Below, one piece after another: positions 47,317-56,946 of a stretch of 64,000 nt of DNA. The stretch lies in contig JAUHZO010000008.1 of NCBI GenBank assembly GCA_030425925.1, positions 154,809-218,808 of the forward strand. The letters are read 5' to 3'. Position 1 is the first letter of the stretch; each line of letters opens with the position of its first letter. The position numbers were made by a program, and so were the translations under genes. The stretch is from Alphaproteobacteria bacterium. GTDB taxonomy: Bacteria; Pseudomonadota; Alphaproteobacteria; Rhodobacterales; Rhodobacteraceae. The notes beneath the pieces were generated by a model. That model saw nothing but the letters and a program-made list of their open reading frames with translations. It made no database searches and was not told where the DNA came from.

Positions 47317-48679
47317 CTTCTTCTCGGACGAACGCCGCTGGCAAAGCTGGCTGCAGGTAGAGGCCGCATTGGCGCGGGTTCAGGCCGAGGCCGGGATCAT
47401 CCCCGGCTGGGCCGCCGACCGGATCGCCGAGGCCGCAACGCTGGAGCGTGTCGACGCCGAGACCCTGCGCCGCGAAATCCGCACGACCATGGCCCCGGTG
47501 CATGCGCTGTCGCGTTGCCTGGCGCGGGCCGCGGGGGACGAGGCCGGCGGCTGGGTGCACTGGGGTGCCACCACGCAGAACGTGATCGACGCCGGCCGGC
47601 TTCTGGTGCTGCGCGACGTGCAGGCCGAACTGAAGGCGCGGCTGGCCCGGGTCCTGACGCAGCTGAGCGCGCTGGCCGAAACCCATGCCGATACCCCGAT
47701 GATCGGCCGCACCAACCGCCAGCACGCCTTGCCCATCACCTTCGGTTTCAAGCTGGCGGGCTGGATCGACGAACTGATCCGGGTCTGCGACCAGATCGAC
47801 GACTGCGAGGACCGGCTGTTCCGGCTGCGCTTTGGCGGGGCCATCGGCGCCTATCAGAGCCTTGGCGCGGCCGGGCCCGACATCACCGCGCGGCTGGCCC
47901 ATGCGCTGGGGCTGGCACCGGCGGTCTATGGCGGGCGCGCGCAGCTTGATCCGCTGATCGAATACGTCACGCGGCTGGCCATGCTGGGGGTCGCGGCGGG
48001 CCGGATCGGCGGCGACCTCTATGCCGCGATGCAGACTGAAACCGCCGAGATCGCCGAGGATCTGGGCCATGGTGTCGTCGGCAGTTCCACCATGCCGCAC
48101 AAGGTCAACCCGAAGCTGGTGGTGGCGCTCAATGCCCGCGCCACCCGGCTGCGCGCCCTGGGTGCCGCGGCCTTTGCCGTGACGCCGCCCTGTCACGAAG
48201 GCGACGCCGTCAGCAACCACGAACTGCGCGACCTGGTGGCCGACACCTGCCGGCTGGCGCTGGACGTGGCAGGCGATCTGGCCGGGCTGCTGGAGCGGCT
48301 GAAGGTGGACCGCACCGCCATGGCCGACATCCTGCACACGTCGTCCGCGCTGACGGCGCTGGAGGCGGTGATGATGCACCTGGCCCCCACGCTGGGCCGG
48401 GCCGCGGCGCATGACGCGCTGCACGCGGCGGCGTCCGAGGCGCGCGAAACCGGGGCCGACATCAAGGCCCTGCTGATGCAACGCGCCGACATCGCCGCGG
48501 CGCTGGATGCCGAGACGCTGGTGCGGCTGTTCGACCCGACGCGCAACACCGGGCAAAGTGCGGCGATCGCGCGTCAGCTGGCCTCGGACGGCAGGGCGCG
48601 TGCGGCGCGGCTGACCGCGCCCGCCTCCGGCAACCGCAGCGAAGCGGCCAACGCCGCATCATCGGCCCGGCAGGCCTGA
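47306..48679 (+). CDS. Fumarase/aspartase-superfamily lyase (adenylosuccinate lyase/EDDS lyase-like)
   Basis: 457 residues. The superfamily signature GSSTMPHKVNPKL sits near residue 258, after WVHWGATTQNVIDAG (conserved region 1) and TNRQHALPITFGFKLAGWI (region 2). Such enzymes cleave C-N or C-C bonds beta to a carboxylate, releasing fumarate or a related product. It is translationally coupled to a peptide/opine-type transporter, away from any purine gene. It is therefore more likely catabolic, for example on an N-succinyl amino acid or aminopolycarboxylate, than PurB itself. A 3-carboxymuconate cycloisomerase role cannot be excluded. Its last 106 bases overlap the convergent LysR gene. Confidence 0.85.
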   Translation: MGTDFFSDERRWQSWLQVEAALARVQAEAGIIPGWAADRIAEAATLERVDAETLRREIRTTMAPVHALSRCLARAAGDEAGGWVHWGATTQNVIDAGRLLVLRDVQAELKARLARVLTQLSALAETHADTPMIGRTNRQHALPITFGFKLAGWIDELIRVCDQIDDCEDRLFRLRFGGAIGAYQSLGAAGPDITARLAHALGLAPAVYGGRAQLDPLIEYVTRLAMLGVAAGRIGGDLYAAMQTETAEIAEDLGHGVVGSSTMPHKVNPKLVVALNARATRLRALGAAAFAVTPPCHEGDAVSNHELRDLVADTCRLALDVAGDLAGLLERLKVDRTAMADILHTSSALTALEAVMMHLAPTLGRAAAHDALHAAASEARETGADIKALLMQRADIAAALDAETLVRLFDPTRNTGQSAAIARQLASDGRARAARLTAPASGNRSEAANAASSARQA

Positions 48680-49554
48680 AGCCAGACCGTCATGCGTTGC
48701 GCAAAGGCCCGGGTCAGGCCCGAGGCCCGGCCCGCACCGGTGATCAGGCAATACTCGGTCCAGATCTCGGGCTCCAGCGGGCGCAGCACCAGCCGCGGGT
48801 CCCGCTCCAGCCCGGCAATCACGCGGTCGGCCAGCGTCACCCCCATGCCGCGGCGCACCAGATCCAGCGCCACGGCGGTAGAGCCGGTTTCACACACGAT
48901 CCGCGGGCTGACGCCGTAGGTGGCGCACAGCGCGTCCAGCCGCTGCCGCCACAACTGCGCCGGGCGCAGCGCCACCACCGCCTGTTCGGCCAGCGCCGCC
49001 ACGGGCACCGTGGGCCCGGCCGCCAGCGGGTGGTCCGGGGACATGGCGATCTCGTGCCGGGCGGCGACCAGCGGCTGCACGTCCAGATCGACGATGGCGT
49101 TTTCCACCGGCAGCGACAGGATGCCCAGATTGTATTCCCGCGCTGCCACCTTGCTTTCCAGGTCGAACCGCGTCTCGATGTTCAGCACGCTGCGCGTCTG
49201 CGGATGTTCGCGCTGCCACAGGGCCAGCATCGGACCGAACAGCGAGATGGCCAGCGGCACCGTCGCCACCAGCCGCAACGGAGCGGCCTCGACCGACCGG
49301 ACCTGAGCGGCGATGTCGGTCAGCCGCTCCAGCCCTTCGAGGATGTGCTGGGTGCGGCGCAGGAATTCGCGCCCTTCGTCGGTCAGGTCCAGATTGCGGT
49401 TGCGGCGCGAGAACAGGGTCAGGCCCAGTTCATGCTCCAGCAGCGCGACCATCCGGCTTGCCGCCGAGGCGCTCATCCCCATGCGCGCCGCCGCCGCGGC
49501 CAGCGATCCGGTGCGCACGATCATCCGGAAAAGCTGAACGGATCTGAGGTTCAT
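48574..49554 (-). CDS. LysR-family transcriptional regulator
   Basis: 326 residues. The N-terminal helix-turn-helix is SLAAAAARMGMSASAASRMV followed by ALLEHELGLTLFSRRNRNLD, and a LysR substrate-binding domain comes next. It is convergent with the lyase gene and overlaps it tail to tail, so the end of each mRNA is antisense to the other. By position it is the probable regulator of the transporter-lyase operon. Confidence 0.93.
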   Translation of the reverse strand: MNLRSVQLFRMIVRTGSLAAAAARMGMSASAASRMVALLEHELGLTLFSRRNRNLDLTDEGREFLRRTQHILEGLERLTDIAAQVRSVEAAPLRLVATVPLAISLFGPMLALWQREHPQTRSVLNIETRFDLESKVAAREYNLGILSLPVENAIVDLDVQPLVAARHEIAMSPDHPLAAGPTVPVAALAEQAVVALRPAQLWRQRLDALCATYGVSPRIVCETGSTAVALDLVRRGMGVTLADRVIAGLERDPRLVLRPLEPEIWTEYCLITGAGRASGLTRAFAQRMTVWLQACRADDAALAASLRLPEAGAVSRAARALPSEAS

Positions 49555-49622
49555 CGCCGCATGGTCCCGTCGTCCCGTCTTGCCGCCGCGCCCTTGTGCC
49601 CTTGTGCCCTTGCGCCGCGCGG

Positions 49623-52600
49623 TCAGTAATCCTTTTCGAAGAACACCCCCAGCCCGGTTTCGCCATCCGAACCAAGGCGCCCGCGGATCTTGACGTTGGG
49701 GCTGACATCGAGGTTCAGGTTGATCTCGGACGTGCCGCCGCTGGAAACGGTGACATCGGTATAGACATTGTCCGAAATGTACTTGCCCACCCGCGCCTGT
49801 GCGTTGCCCGCATCATCGGTGGAGATGTCCAGATCGTCCACCCCCAGCCCCTGGCGCAGCGGATCGGTGAACCCGGCCCCGCCGCCCGCCAGCGTCCGCA
49901 CCGCGGCGGCCAGTTGCACCGCCTGCAGCGGCGACAGGCTGCCCAGGTTGCGTCCGAACAGCAAGAGCGACAGCGCCTCGTCCTGCGGCAGGTCCGGCAC
50001 CGCGCTGACGCTCAGCTCCGGGGCCGAGGCGACACCGCTCAGCCGCAGCGTGACGGACACGCCCTCCACCTCGGTCCCGGCGGCAAAGGCGATCACCGGA
50101 TCGAAACTGCCGCGCATCTGCACGCTGCCCTCGGTCAGGGTCAGCCGTCGGCCCAGCAGGTCCAGCCGGCCGCGGATCAGCGAGAACTGCCCCACCGGCA
50201 CCACCGCGCTGGTCCGCCCGGTCAGCCGCAGCTTGCCGCCCAGTTCGGCGTCCAGCCCGCGGCCCCGCACAAAGATGCGGTTGGGCGCGCGCACCGCCAG
50301 ATCCAGCGGGTAGTCCGCCAGCGCCGCAGCCTCGGCCTGCGGCGTGGCGCTCAGCCCGGCATAGCGCAAGGTGCGCGAGACCTCGGCAGAGGGGTTGAGA
50401 TGGCGCAGCCCCTCCAGCGCGGAATAGGACGGGCCCAGCTGCGGCAGGCGCAGTTCCACCGATGCAAGGTCCAGCCCGCCGCCGATCGCGGCCCCACCGG
50501 CAAGCGGGCCCTGCACCGTCACCCGCCCGTTCATCCGCGCCTCGTACAACGCCTTGTCGCGCAGGGTGACATCGCGCAGTTCTGCCGCCAGATCGCCCCG
50601 GAAGGGGGCGGACAGCGCCACCGGCCCCTGCAACCGGACGCGCCCGCCGCTGGACACCTGCCCCTGCAGGTCAAGCCGCGCCGTGCCATCGGCAAGCGTC
50701 ACCTGCCCCGCGATCCGTTCCACCGCCACGCCCTGCGCGGGCAGCGCCAGGGCCGCGTCCGACAGCGCGATCTGCCCCGACACCGCCTCGGGCCGCGCGG
50801 CACCGGCCAGCGCGAGGTCAAGCCGCGCCACGCCCGACACCGCCTGCCCGCGCAGATAGCGGTTGGCCAGCGCCAGCGGCACCGTTCCGGTCAGGCGCAG
50901 CTCCAGGTCCGGCACCACCGCCCCCGTTGCGCGTGCGGTGATCCCGCCGGGACCTTCGCCATCTGCGTCGATGCGCCAGGCCGTGCCGCTTTGCACCGCC
51001 GTGCCCGAAAGCCGCGCGGCACCGGGAAAGTCCGGCACGATGCGCGCCAGATCGGCAATGTTCAGCCGATAGTCGAACCGCCCCTGTCCCGGCGCGCGCG
51101 TGCCCGACAGGCGGGCCTGCAGACCCGGATTGTCCAGCGTCAGCCGGTCCAGTTCCAGCCGTGCGCTGCCCTGCCCCGTGGCCGACAGATCGAACCGGGT
51201 GGGTGGCTGCAGCAGCGGTTCGAGATTGGGCAGGCCAAGCCTCAGGCCGCTGGTCTGGCCCTGGGCCTCCAGCGCGTAGCCGCCCGAGGCCAGATCGGCC
51301 CGCCCCTCGGCCTCGATCATCGCGGACCCGCCCAGAGGCCGCCCGGCCAGCCGGGCAAAGCCCGCCAGCCGCGCGCTTTGCGCCTCGAGCCGTCCCGAGA
51401 TCACCGGCGCGCCGCCGTCAAGCCCGGACAGACGGCCGGTGTAGCGGGCGCGCGTCTCGCCCGGCAGCCCGGCCTCGGCGGTGACGTCCCATTCCCCTGC
51501 AGTCCCCCGCCCGGTCGCCCTGAGCGTGGCGCGCCCGGGCAGTTCGGGCAGCACCCGACCCAGATCGTCCAGCACCAGCGTCGCCGCACCCTCGCCGCCA
51601 TCCGCGTCCAGACGGCCTGACAGATCGGCATCAAGGCCCGGTCCGGTCAGGTGCAGCCGGTCGATGCCAAGCCCCCCCGCCGCCTGCCGCCGTGCCTTGA
51701 GGTCAAAGCCCAGCCGCCCCTGCAAAAGCGGCGCGATGACGGGAAGATCGGCACGCAGATCCTCGGTAGTGCCGCGGGCAGTCAGGTCCAGCGCGCCCGA
51801 GATCAGGTCGGCGCGCCCCTCGGCGGTCAGCTCCGCCGCGCCGCCCAGCGGCCGGCCCGCCAGCGCGCCAAAGGCCGCCAGCCGCCCGATCCGCGCCGAC
51901 AGCGTGCCCTCGGCCGACATCTGCGTCACGCCGTCGCCGGTCAGGGTGCCGTCAAACCGTGCCTCGGTTGCGCCTGGCAGGTCCGAGGTCAGGCGCAGTT
52001 GCCAGACCTCGCCCGTCTGTTCTGCCTGCACGTCCAGCGATGCCGGGCCGTCCAGCCCGCGCAGGACGGAGGCCATGTCGGCGATGCGCGCCTGCAGGTC
52101 GGCGCGGCTGGCACCGGTCTGCAGATCCGCCTGGCCGGTGATCCGCGCCGCGTCGGTGGTGATCCGGAGCGGTGCCAGCCGGGTGCCGGTTTCGTCGCGA
52201 CTGAGTGTCAGGCTCAGATCGCCGCTCCCCACCAGCAATGGGTCAAGCTGCGCCACGCCGGTGGTCAGATCGACGGTCTTCCCGTCCAGTTGCAGCGCCA
52301 GCCGCCCGGTCAGCGGTGCCAGCGTGCCACGCAGCGACAGCTGCGCCGTGCCGGTCAGGTCCAGCCCGGCAAGCTGCGCAAAGCGCGACAGGTCCTGTGC
52401 CTCCAGCCGCAGGTCGGGGCGCAATTCCAGCGTCGCCGGCTCGGTCAGCCCGTCCACCACCAGCGCGCCGGCAAGCCCGTAATCCGCACCCGAAAGGTCG
52501 ATCCCGCTCAGCTCCAGCGGCGCGCCTTCGGACCAGTCAAAGCGCAGCCCGCCGCGCAGGCTGTCCCCCAGCGCCGCGCGCAGGGCGGCGGTGCCTGGGT

Positions 52601-53849
52601 CGAGGCCCGTGGCCTCGCCCCGCAGCGCGCCGCTGACCCGGCCGTCGCGCCGCGCGATGGCCCCGGCACCCGAGACATCCAGCAGTGCCAGCCGGGACGC
52701 CCCCGCGGCCAGGCCCTCGGCCCGTGCCTCGATCTGCCAGACCTCGCCTGCCGCGGCATCGAACCGCGCGCGCAGGCGGGCACGGGCCAGATCGGCGGCG
52801 CTGCCCGGCAGGCGCACCGTATCGCCTTCGGGCGGGTCGATCCGGGCGTCGAGGCGCAGCCGTTCCGGCCAGCCGTCAGCGCCGATCCGGCCCTCGGCCT
52901 GCAGCGCCAGCGCCGCGCTGCGCATCGCCAGGCTGTCCAGTTGCAACGCCCCGTCGCCATCGCGCCAGGCTTCGGCCTGCAGTGCCACCTCGCGGCCCAG
53001 GAACTCGGCATATTGCGGGGCAAAGACCGGTGCGACATCCCCCGAGAGGTCGACGGTGGCGCGGGTCCGCCCGGCGCGGTCGGTGTCCAGCGTCACGCCT
53101 CCGGTCAGGCGGTCCTGGCCGGCGGTGGCCAGGCGGATATCGGCGGCAAAGGCGTCGATGGGGTCGTCGCCCGTCACCGCCAGCCGCAACGACGGCGCGC
53201 CGGGAATGCCCAGCAGCCGCGCCGCCAGCCCGCCCTCGGGCTCGGACAGGTCAAAGTCCAGCCGCAAGGCCCGGTCGGCATTGTCGAAGGCACCGGACAG
53301 CACCATCTGCCCGCCGCGGTCGCGCCGCCGAAGCGCCAGATCGACCTCGCCCGCCCCGCCTGCCAGCCGGGCCGAGCCGTCAAAGCCCAGCTTTACTGTT
53401 TCGCCCAGCACCGGCGCGCCCAGCGTCGCCTCGCCGATGGCCAGCCCGTTCAGCGCCACCGACACCGGCAGCTCCGGCAGGCGGAACGCGCCCCGCGCCT
53501 CGGGGCTGGGCAGGTCGTTTGGCGCGGGGCGTGGCAGGCGCGGCAGGTCGATCCGCGCCACCGAGATCTCGTCGATCTCGATCCGCCGGTTCAGCAGCGC
53601 GCTGCGCTGCCAGACCATGGCCACCGACTCGAGCGTCAGCCAGATGCCGTCCGGGTCGGACACGGTGATCCGCTCGATGGTGGCCCGCGCGCTCAGCGCG
53701 CCGGCGAACCCCTCGATGCGCACCTCGCGGCCCGGCGCGCTCAGCGCGTCTTCGAGCAGGCCCTGGATATAGCCACGGTCCGACTGCGCCTGCAGCGGCG
53801 TGGCATGAAGCGCAAAGAGCAGCATCAGCAGGGCGGCGCAGACCCGCAT
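49623..53849 (-). CDS. tamB: Translocation and assembly module protein TamB
   Basis: 1408 residues. The N-terminal signal or anchor is MRVCAALLMLLFALHATPLQ, followed by very long beta-strand-rich repeats (AsmA/TamB beta-taco) that span the periplasm. The C-terminal TamB (DUF490) domain has VPVGQFSLIRGRLDLLGRRL and ends with a Phe-rich GLGVFFEKDY. It acts with TamA in outer-membrane protein insertion and, in more recent work on the family, lipid transport. Its ATG shares one base with the tamA stop. Confidence 0.93.
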   Translation of the reverse strand: MRVCAALLMLLFALHATPLQAQSDRGYIQGLLEDALSAPGREVRIEGFAGALSARATIERITVSDPDGIWLTLESVAMVWQRSALLNRRIEIDEISVARIDLPRLPRPAPNDLPSPEARGAFRLPELPVSVALNGLAIGEATLGAPVLGETVKLGFDGSARLAGGAGEVDLALRRRDRGGQMVLSGAFDNADRALRLDFDLSEPEGGLAARLLGIPGAPSLRLAVTGDDPIDAFAADIRLATAGQDRLTGGVTLDTDRAGRTRATVDLSGDVAPVFAPQYAEFLGREVALQAEAWRDGDGALQLDSLAMRSAALALQAEGRIGADGWPERLRLDARIDPPEGDTVRLPGSAADLARARLRARFDAAAGEVWQIEARAEGLAAGASRLALLDVSGAGAIARRDGRVSGALRGEATGLDPGTAALRAALGDSLRGGLRFDWSEGAPLELSGIDLSGADYGLAGALVVDGLTEPATLELRPDLRLEAQDLSRFAQLAGLDLTGTAQLSLRGTLAPLTGRLALQLDGKTVDLTTGVAQLDPLLVGSGDLSLTLSRDETGTRLAPLRITTDAARITGQADLQTGASRADLQARIADMASVLRGLDGPASLDVQAEQTGEVWQLRLTSDLPGATEARFDGTLTGDGVTQMSAEGTLSARIGRLAAFGALAGRPLGGAAELTAEGRADLISGALDLTARGTTEDLRADLPVIAPLLQGRLGFDLKARRQAAGGLGIDRLHLTGPGLDADLSGRLDADGGEGAATLVLDDLGRVLPELPGRATLRATGRGTAGEWDVTAEAGLPGETRARYTGRLSGLDGGAPVISGRLEAQSARLAGFARLAGRPLGGSAMIEAEGRADLASGGYALEAQGQTSGLRLGLPNLEPLLQPPTRFDLSATGQGSARLELDRLTLDNPGLQARLSGTRAPGQGRFDYRLNIADLARIVPDFPGAARLSGTAVQSGTAWRIDADGEGPGGITARATGAVVPDLELRLTGTVPLALANRYLRGQAVSGVARLDLALAGAARPEAVSGQIALSDAALALPAQGVAVERIAGQVTLADGTARLDLQGQVSSGGRVRLQGPVALSAPFRGDLAAELRDVTLRDKALYEARMNGRVTVQGPLAGGAAIGGGLDLASVELRLPQLGPSYSALEGLRHLNPSAEVSRTLRYAGLSATPQAEAAALADYPLDLAVRAPNRIFVRGRGLDAELGGKLRLTGRTSAVVPVGQFSLIRGRLDLLGRRLTLTEGSVQMRGSFDPVIAFAAGTEVEGVSVTLRLSGVASAPELSVSAVPDLPQDEALSLLLFGRNLGSLSPLQAVQLAAAVRTLAGGGAGFTDPLRQGLGVDDLDISTDDAGNAQARVGKYISDNVYTDVTVSSGGTSEINLNLDVSPNVKIRGRLGSDGETGLGVFFEKDY

Positions 53850-55669
53850 CAGAACGCCTGCCCGATGCCGATGTAAAGCTGCAGGCCGTCGCCGGTGTCG
53901 CCGCCCACAGGTCCCGCCAGATCAAGCCGCAGCGGCCCCACCGGCGTGTCATAGCGCAGGCCCAGCCCCGCCCCGGCATGCCAGTCGCCCGCGGCGCCAT
54001 CGGGATCGGCCCCGACAAAACCCGCATCGGCAAAGCCCACAAGGCCCAGCGTTTCGGTCATCGCGAAGCGCAGTTCGCCCGACAGCCCGGCGAAGCTGCG
54101 TCCGCCCAGGCTGACGCCTTGCCCGTGATCGGCCCCCAGCGCCTGGTACGGCTGGCCCCGCACGGTGCCGCCGCCGCCGGAATAGAACAGCGCATCGGGC
54201 GGCGCATCGGCGGCCTCGGGGCCCAGCAGGCTGCCCAGTTGCAGCCGCCCGGCCAGCACCGTCCGGTCGCTCAGCGCATGATAGGTGCGGGCGTCCAGGG
54301 CCAGGCGCGCGCCCGGATTGGCCTTGCGCGCCTCGTAGAACGGCTCCAGCTCCAGCCGCAGATAGCGGCCGGACCGGGCGTCCAGCGCAGTGTCGCGGCT
54401 GTCCCAGGTCAGCGCCGCCGGCAGGCTGTACAGCAGCAGCTCGCGCTCGCGCGGGCGCGGCGGGAAGGAGCGGGTGAAGAACCGGTCGGTGACCCGGCTG
54501 AACGCAACCGCGATGCCCAGATCGCCGGTCAGCCGGTCATTGAAGGTGCGCGAGACGCCCAGCGTCAATTCCGCCGTGTCGGTGCGGAAATCGGACTCGT
54601 CCAGCCGCGCCAGCCCGGCCTGGGCAAAGAACAGCGTGTCCGGCCCATAGACTGCCGGTTTCTCGATCCGGAAAGACAGGCTGTAATCCGGGCGCTCGGC
54701 ACCGCCCAGCTGGGCGGCCTCGCCTTCGACACGAAACCGTTCGGCCCCGCCAAGCAGGTTGCGGTGCATCCAGAAGCCTGACAGCGTCAGACCGTCGAGA
54801 CTGGACAGCTCCACCCCCGCGCCCACGCGCCGCGGCTTGCGGTCCACGACGTTGATCTGCATGTCGAGCCGGCCATCGGGGCCGACCTCTTCGGCCTCGT
54901 CGATGGTGACGGACTGGAAGGTGCCGGTCTTGCGCAGGCGCTGCGCGGCCCTGTCGACCTCGGCCGGGTCAAACCGCGCGCCGCGCGGCAGGCCGGCGAT
55001 CTGGCGCACCCGCGGGGCGCGCACCCGGGTCTCGCCCGCCACCTCGACCTCGCCAAAGATCGCCTGCGGTCCGGGGGCGACGGTCAGGTCCACATCCAGC
55101 GTGGCGCTGTCATGGCGGGCCAGCACGCTCTGGCCGGCCACCCGCGCCTTGGGATGGCCCGCGTCGCGCCAGCCCGCAACGGCTCCCTGCGCGGCACCGC
55201 GCACCACCGGGGCCAGTGCGGGCGCGCCGCGCCGAAAGCCTTCGGCGGCGCTGTCGCCTTGTGCCAGCGGCCCCACCTCTGCCACGCCAAAGCGGAACGC
55301 GCGGCCGGGGTCGACGCGCAACTCGGCCCGGTTGAAGCGCGCCGGCAGCGCAAACGGGTCGATCTGCGCCGCCTCGCGCCCGTCCAGCAGGATGCGCACC
55401 ACCGCGCCGTAATACCCCTTGGCATAGAGCGCCTCGACCAGCCGGGTGTAATCGGCCTGCGCCGCCGCCAGCACGTCGCGGGCGGGGGTGTCGTCCTCTT
55501 GCGCCAGCGTGACCAGAATCGAGGCCCCGCGCAGCACCCCGGCCAGGGCCGCATCCGCGCCCGGGGCGAGGTCAAGCCGCACCTCCTGCAGCGCCAAAGC
55601 GCGCAGGGGCAGCACGCCCAACAGCGCGACCAGCACCCATCCGGAAAAGAATCCTGCCCGTTTCATCAT
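53849..55669 (-). CDS. tamA: Translocation and assembly module protein TamA (Omp85 family)
   Basis: 606 residues from the ATGATG at 55669. An earlier in-frame ATG at 55768 precedes a stretch without signal character. The signal peptide is GFFSGWVLVALLGVLPLRALA. POTRA domains with GYYGAVVRILLDG and RKTGTFQSVTIDEAEEV follow, and then a 16-strand Omp85 barrel with the RGQPY motif (GGGGTVRGQPYQAL) in the lid loop. The terminal aromatic (GIGQAF) is the outer-membrane barrel signal. It forms the Tam complex with TamB. Confidence 0.93.
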   Translation of the reverse strand: MMKRAGFFSGWVLVALLGVLPLRALALQEVRLDLAPGADAALAGVLRGASILVTLAQEDDTPARDVLAAAQADYTRLVEALYAKGYYGAVVRILLDGREAAQIDPFALPARFNRAELRVDPGRAFRFGVAEVGPLAQGDSAAEGFRRGAPALAPVVRGAAQGAVAGWRDAGHPKARVAGQSVLARHDSATLDVDLTVAPGPQAIFGEVEVAGETRVRAPRVRQIAGLPRGARFDPAEVDRAAQRLRKTGTFQSVTIDEAEEVGPDGRLDMQINVVDRKPRRVGAGVELSSLDGLTLSGFWMHRNLLGGAERFRVEGEAAQLGGAERPDYSLSFRIEKPAVYGPDTLFFAQAGLARLDESDFRTDTAELTLGVSRTFNDRLTGDLGIAVAFSRVTDRFFTRSFPPRPRERELLLYSLPAALTWDSRDTALDARSGRYLRLELEPFYEARKANPGARLALDARTYHALSDRTVLAGRLQLGSLLGPEAADAPPDALFYSGGGGTVRGQPYQALGADHGQGVSLGGRSFAGLSGELRFAMTETLGLVGFADAGFVGADPDGAAGDWHAGAGLGLRYDTPVGPLRLDLAGPVGGDTGDGLQLYIGIGQAF

Positions 55670-55769
55670 CCGCCCAGCCTGCGGCCCCAGACTACGCCGC
55701 AACGCCGCCATGGGCCACGCGCAATCTGCACCGGACCGCGGAAATCCGCGCGCGCGCCAGCGCGGCACC

Positions 55770-56843
55770 TCAGCGGTTGTCCCCGCGCAGGGCCTCGATC
55801 ACCGCATCGGTCACCTCTTGCGTGCTGGCGCGCCCGCCCACATCGGGCGTCGAGATCCCGGCGGCGCACACCGCCTCGACCGCGCGCATCAGCCGGGCCG
55901 CCGCCGCGCTCTGCCCCAGATGCTCCAGCATCTGGCAGGCGGTCCAGAAGGTGGCCACGGGGTTGGCGATGCCCTGCCCTGCGATGTCGAAGGCCGAGCC
56001 GTGGATCGGTTCGAACATCGACGGAAAGCGGCGTTCGGGGTCGATATTCGCGGTGGGTGCCACACCCAGGCTGCCCGCCAGCGCCCCGGCAAGGTCCGAC
56101 AGGATGTCGGCCTGCAGGTTGGTGGCCACGATGGTGTCCAGGCTTTGCGGCGCGCGCACCATGCGCACGGTCATCGCGTCCACCAGCATCCGGTCCCAGG
56201 TGACATCGGGAAACCCTGTGGCGACCTCGGCGGCGATCTCGTCCCACATCACCATGCCGAACCGCTGGGCATTGGATTTGGTGACCACCGTCAGCAGCTT
56301 GCGCGGCCGCGCCTGGGCCAGCGCAAAGGCATAGCGCATGATCCGCGTGACCCCGGCGCGGGTGAAGATCGCCACCTCGGTGGCGACTTCCCCGGAATGG
56401 CCGCGATGGGCGCGGCCGCCATGCCCGGCATATTCGCCTTCGGAGTTTTCGCGCACGATCACCCAGTCCAGATCGCCCGGCCCTACGCCCTTCAGCGGCG
56501 CGGCGATCCCGGGCAGGATGCGGGTGGGCCGGACATTGGCGTATTGGTCGAACCCCTGGCAGATCGGCAGCCGCAACCCCCAGAGCGTGACGTGATCGGG
56601 CACGTCCGGCGCCCCCACCGCGCCGAAAAAGATGGCGTCCTGCGTGGTCAGCTGCGCCAGCCCGTCTTCGGGCATCATCACGCCATGCCGGCGGAAATGG
56701 TCCGATCCCCAGTCGTACTGCTTGACGTCCAGCGCAAAACCGCCATCGCGGGCCGACAGCGCGTCCAGCACCTGCAGCCCGGCGTCGATCACCTCGGGGC
56801 CGATGCCGTCGGCGGGAATGGCGGCGATGCGGTAGGTCTGCAT
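55770..56843 (-). CDS. Tartrate / isopropylmalate-type dehydrogenase
   Basis: 357 residues from MQTYRIAAIPADGIGPEV, with CAGGAGAG before the ATG. Beta-decarboxylating dehydrogenase family: VIVRENSEGEYAGHGGRAHR, VTKSNAQRFGMVMWDE, NLQADILSDLAGALAGSLG and FEPIHGSAFDIAGQGIANPVA. The RENSEGEYAGHGGR form and length fit tartrate dehydrogenase/decarboxylase better than LeuB. It acts on D-malate or tartrate with NAD and a divalent metal. TTGACT is seen at 56913-56908 as a possible -35. It lies head to tail behind glpD but is not visibly coupled to it. Confidence 0.87.
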   Translation of the reverse strand: MQTYRIAAIPADGIGPEVIDAGLQVLDALSARDGGFALDVKQYDWGSDHFRRHGVMMPEDGLAQLTTQDAIFFGAVGAPDVPDHVTLWGLRLPICQGFDQYANVRPTRILPGIAAPLKGVGPGDLDWVIVRENSEGEYAGHGGRAHRGHSGEVATEVAIFTRAGVTRIMRYAFALAQARPRKLLTVVTKSNAQRFGMVMWDEIAAEVATGFPDVTWDRMLVDAMTVRMVRAPQSLDTIVATNLQADILSDLAGALAGSLGVAPTANIDPERRFPSMFEPIHGSAFDIAGQGIANPVATFWTACQMLEHLGQSAAAARLMRAVEAVCAAGISTPDVGGRASTQEVTDAVIEALRGDNR

Positions 56844-56946
56844 GGGCTCTCCTGTTCCGGGGCCGGGTGCCCCGGGGGCAGGAAACAGGTCCTGCGGCGC
56901 GATCACAAGTCAATTGCGGCCGGGCCGCGCGGGTGCCGGTGCCGGT

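Noticed and set aside
47306..48679. Calling the lyase purB
   Set aside because: Transporter coupling and the absence of purine genes make a biosynthetic role unlikely. The superfamily signature alone does not identify the substrate.
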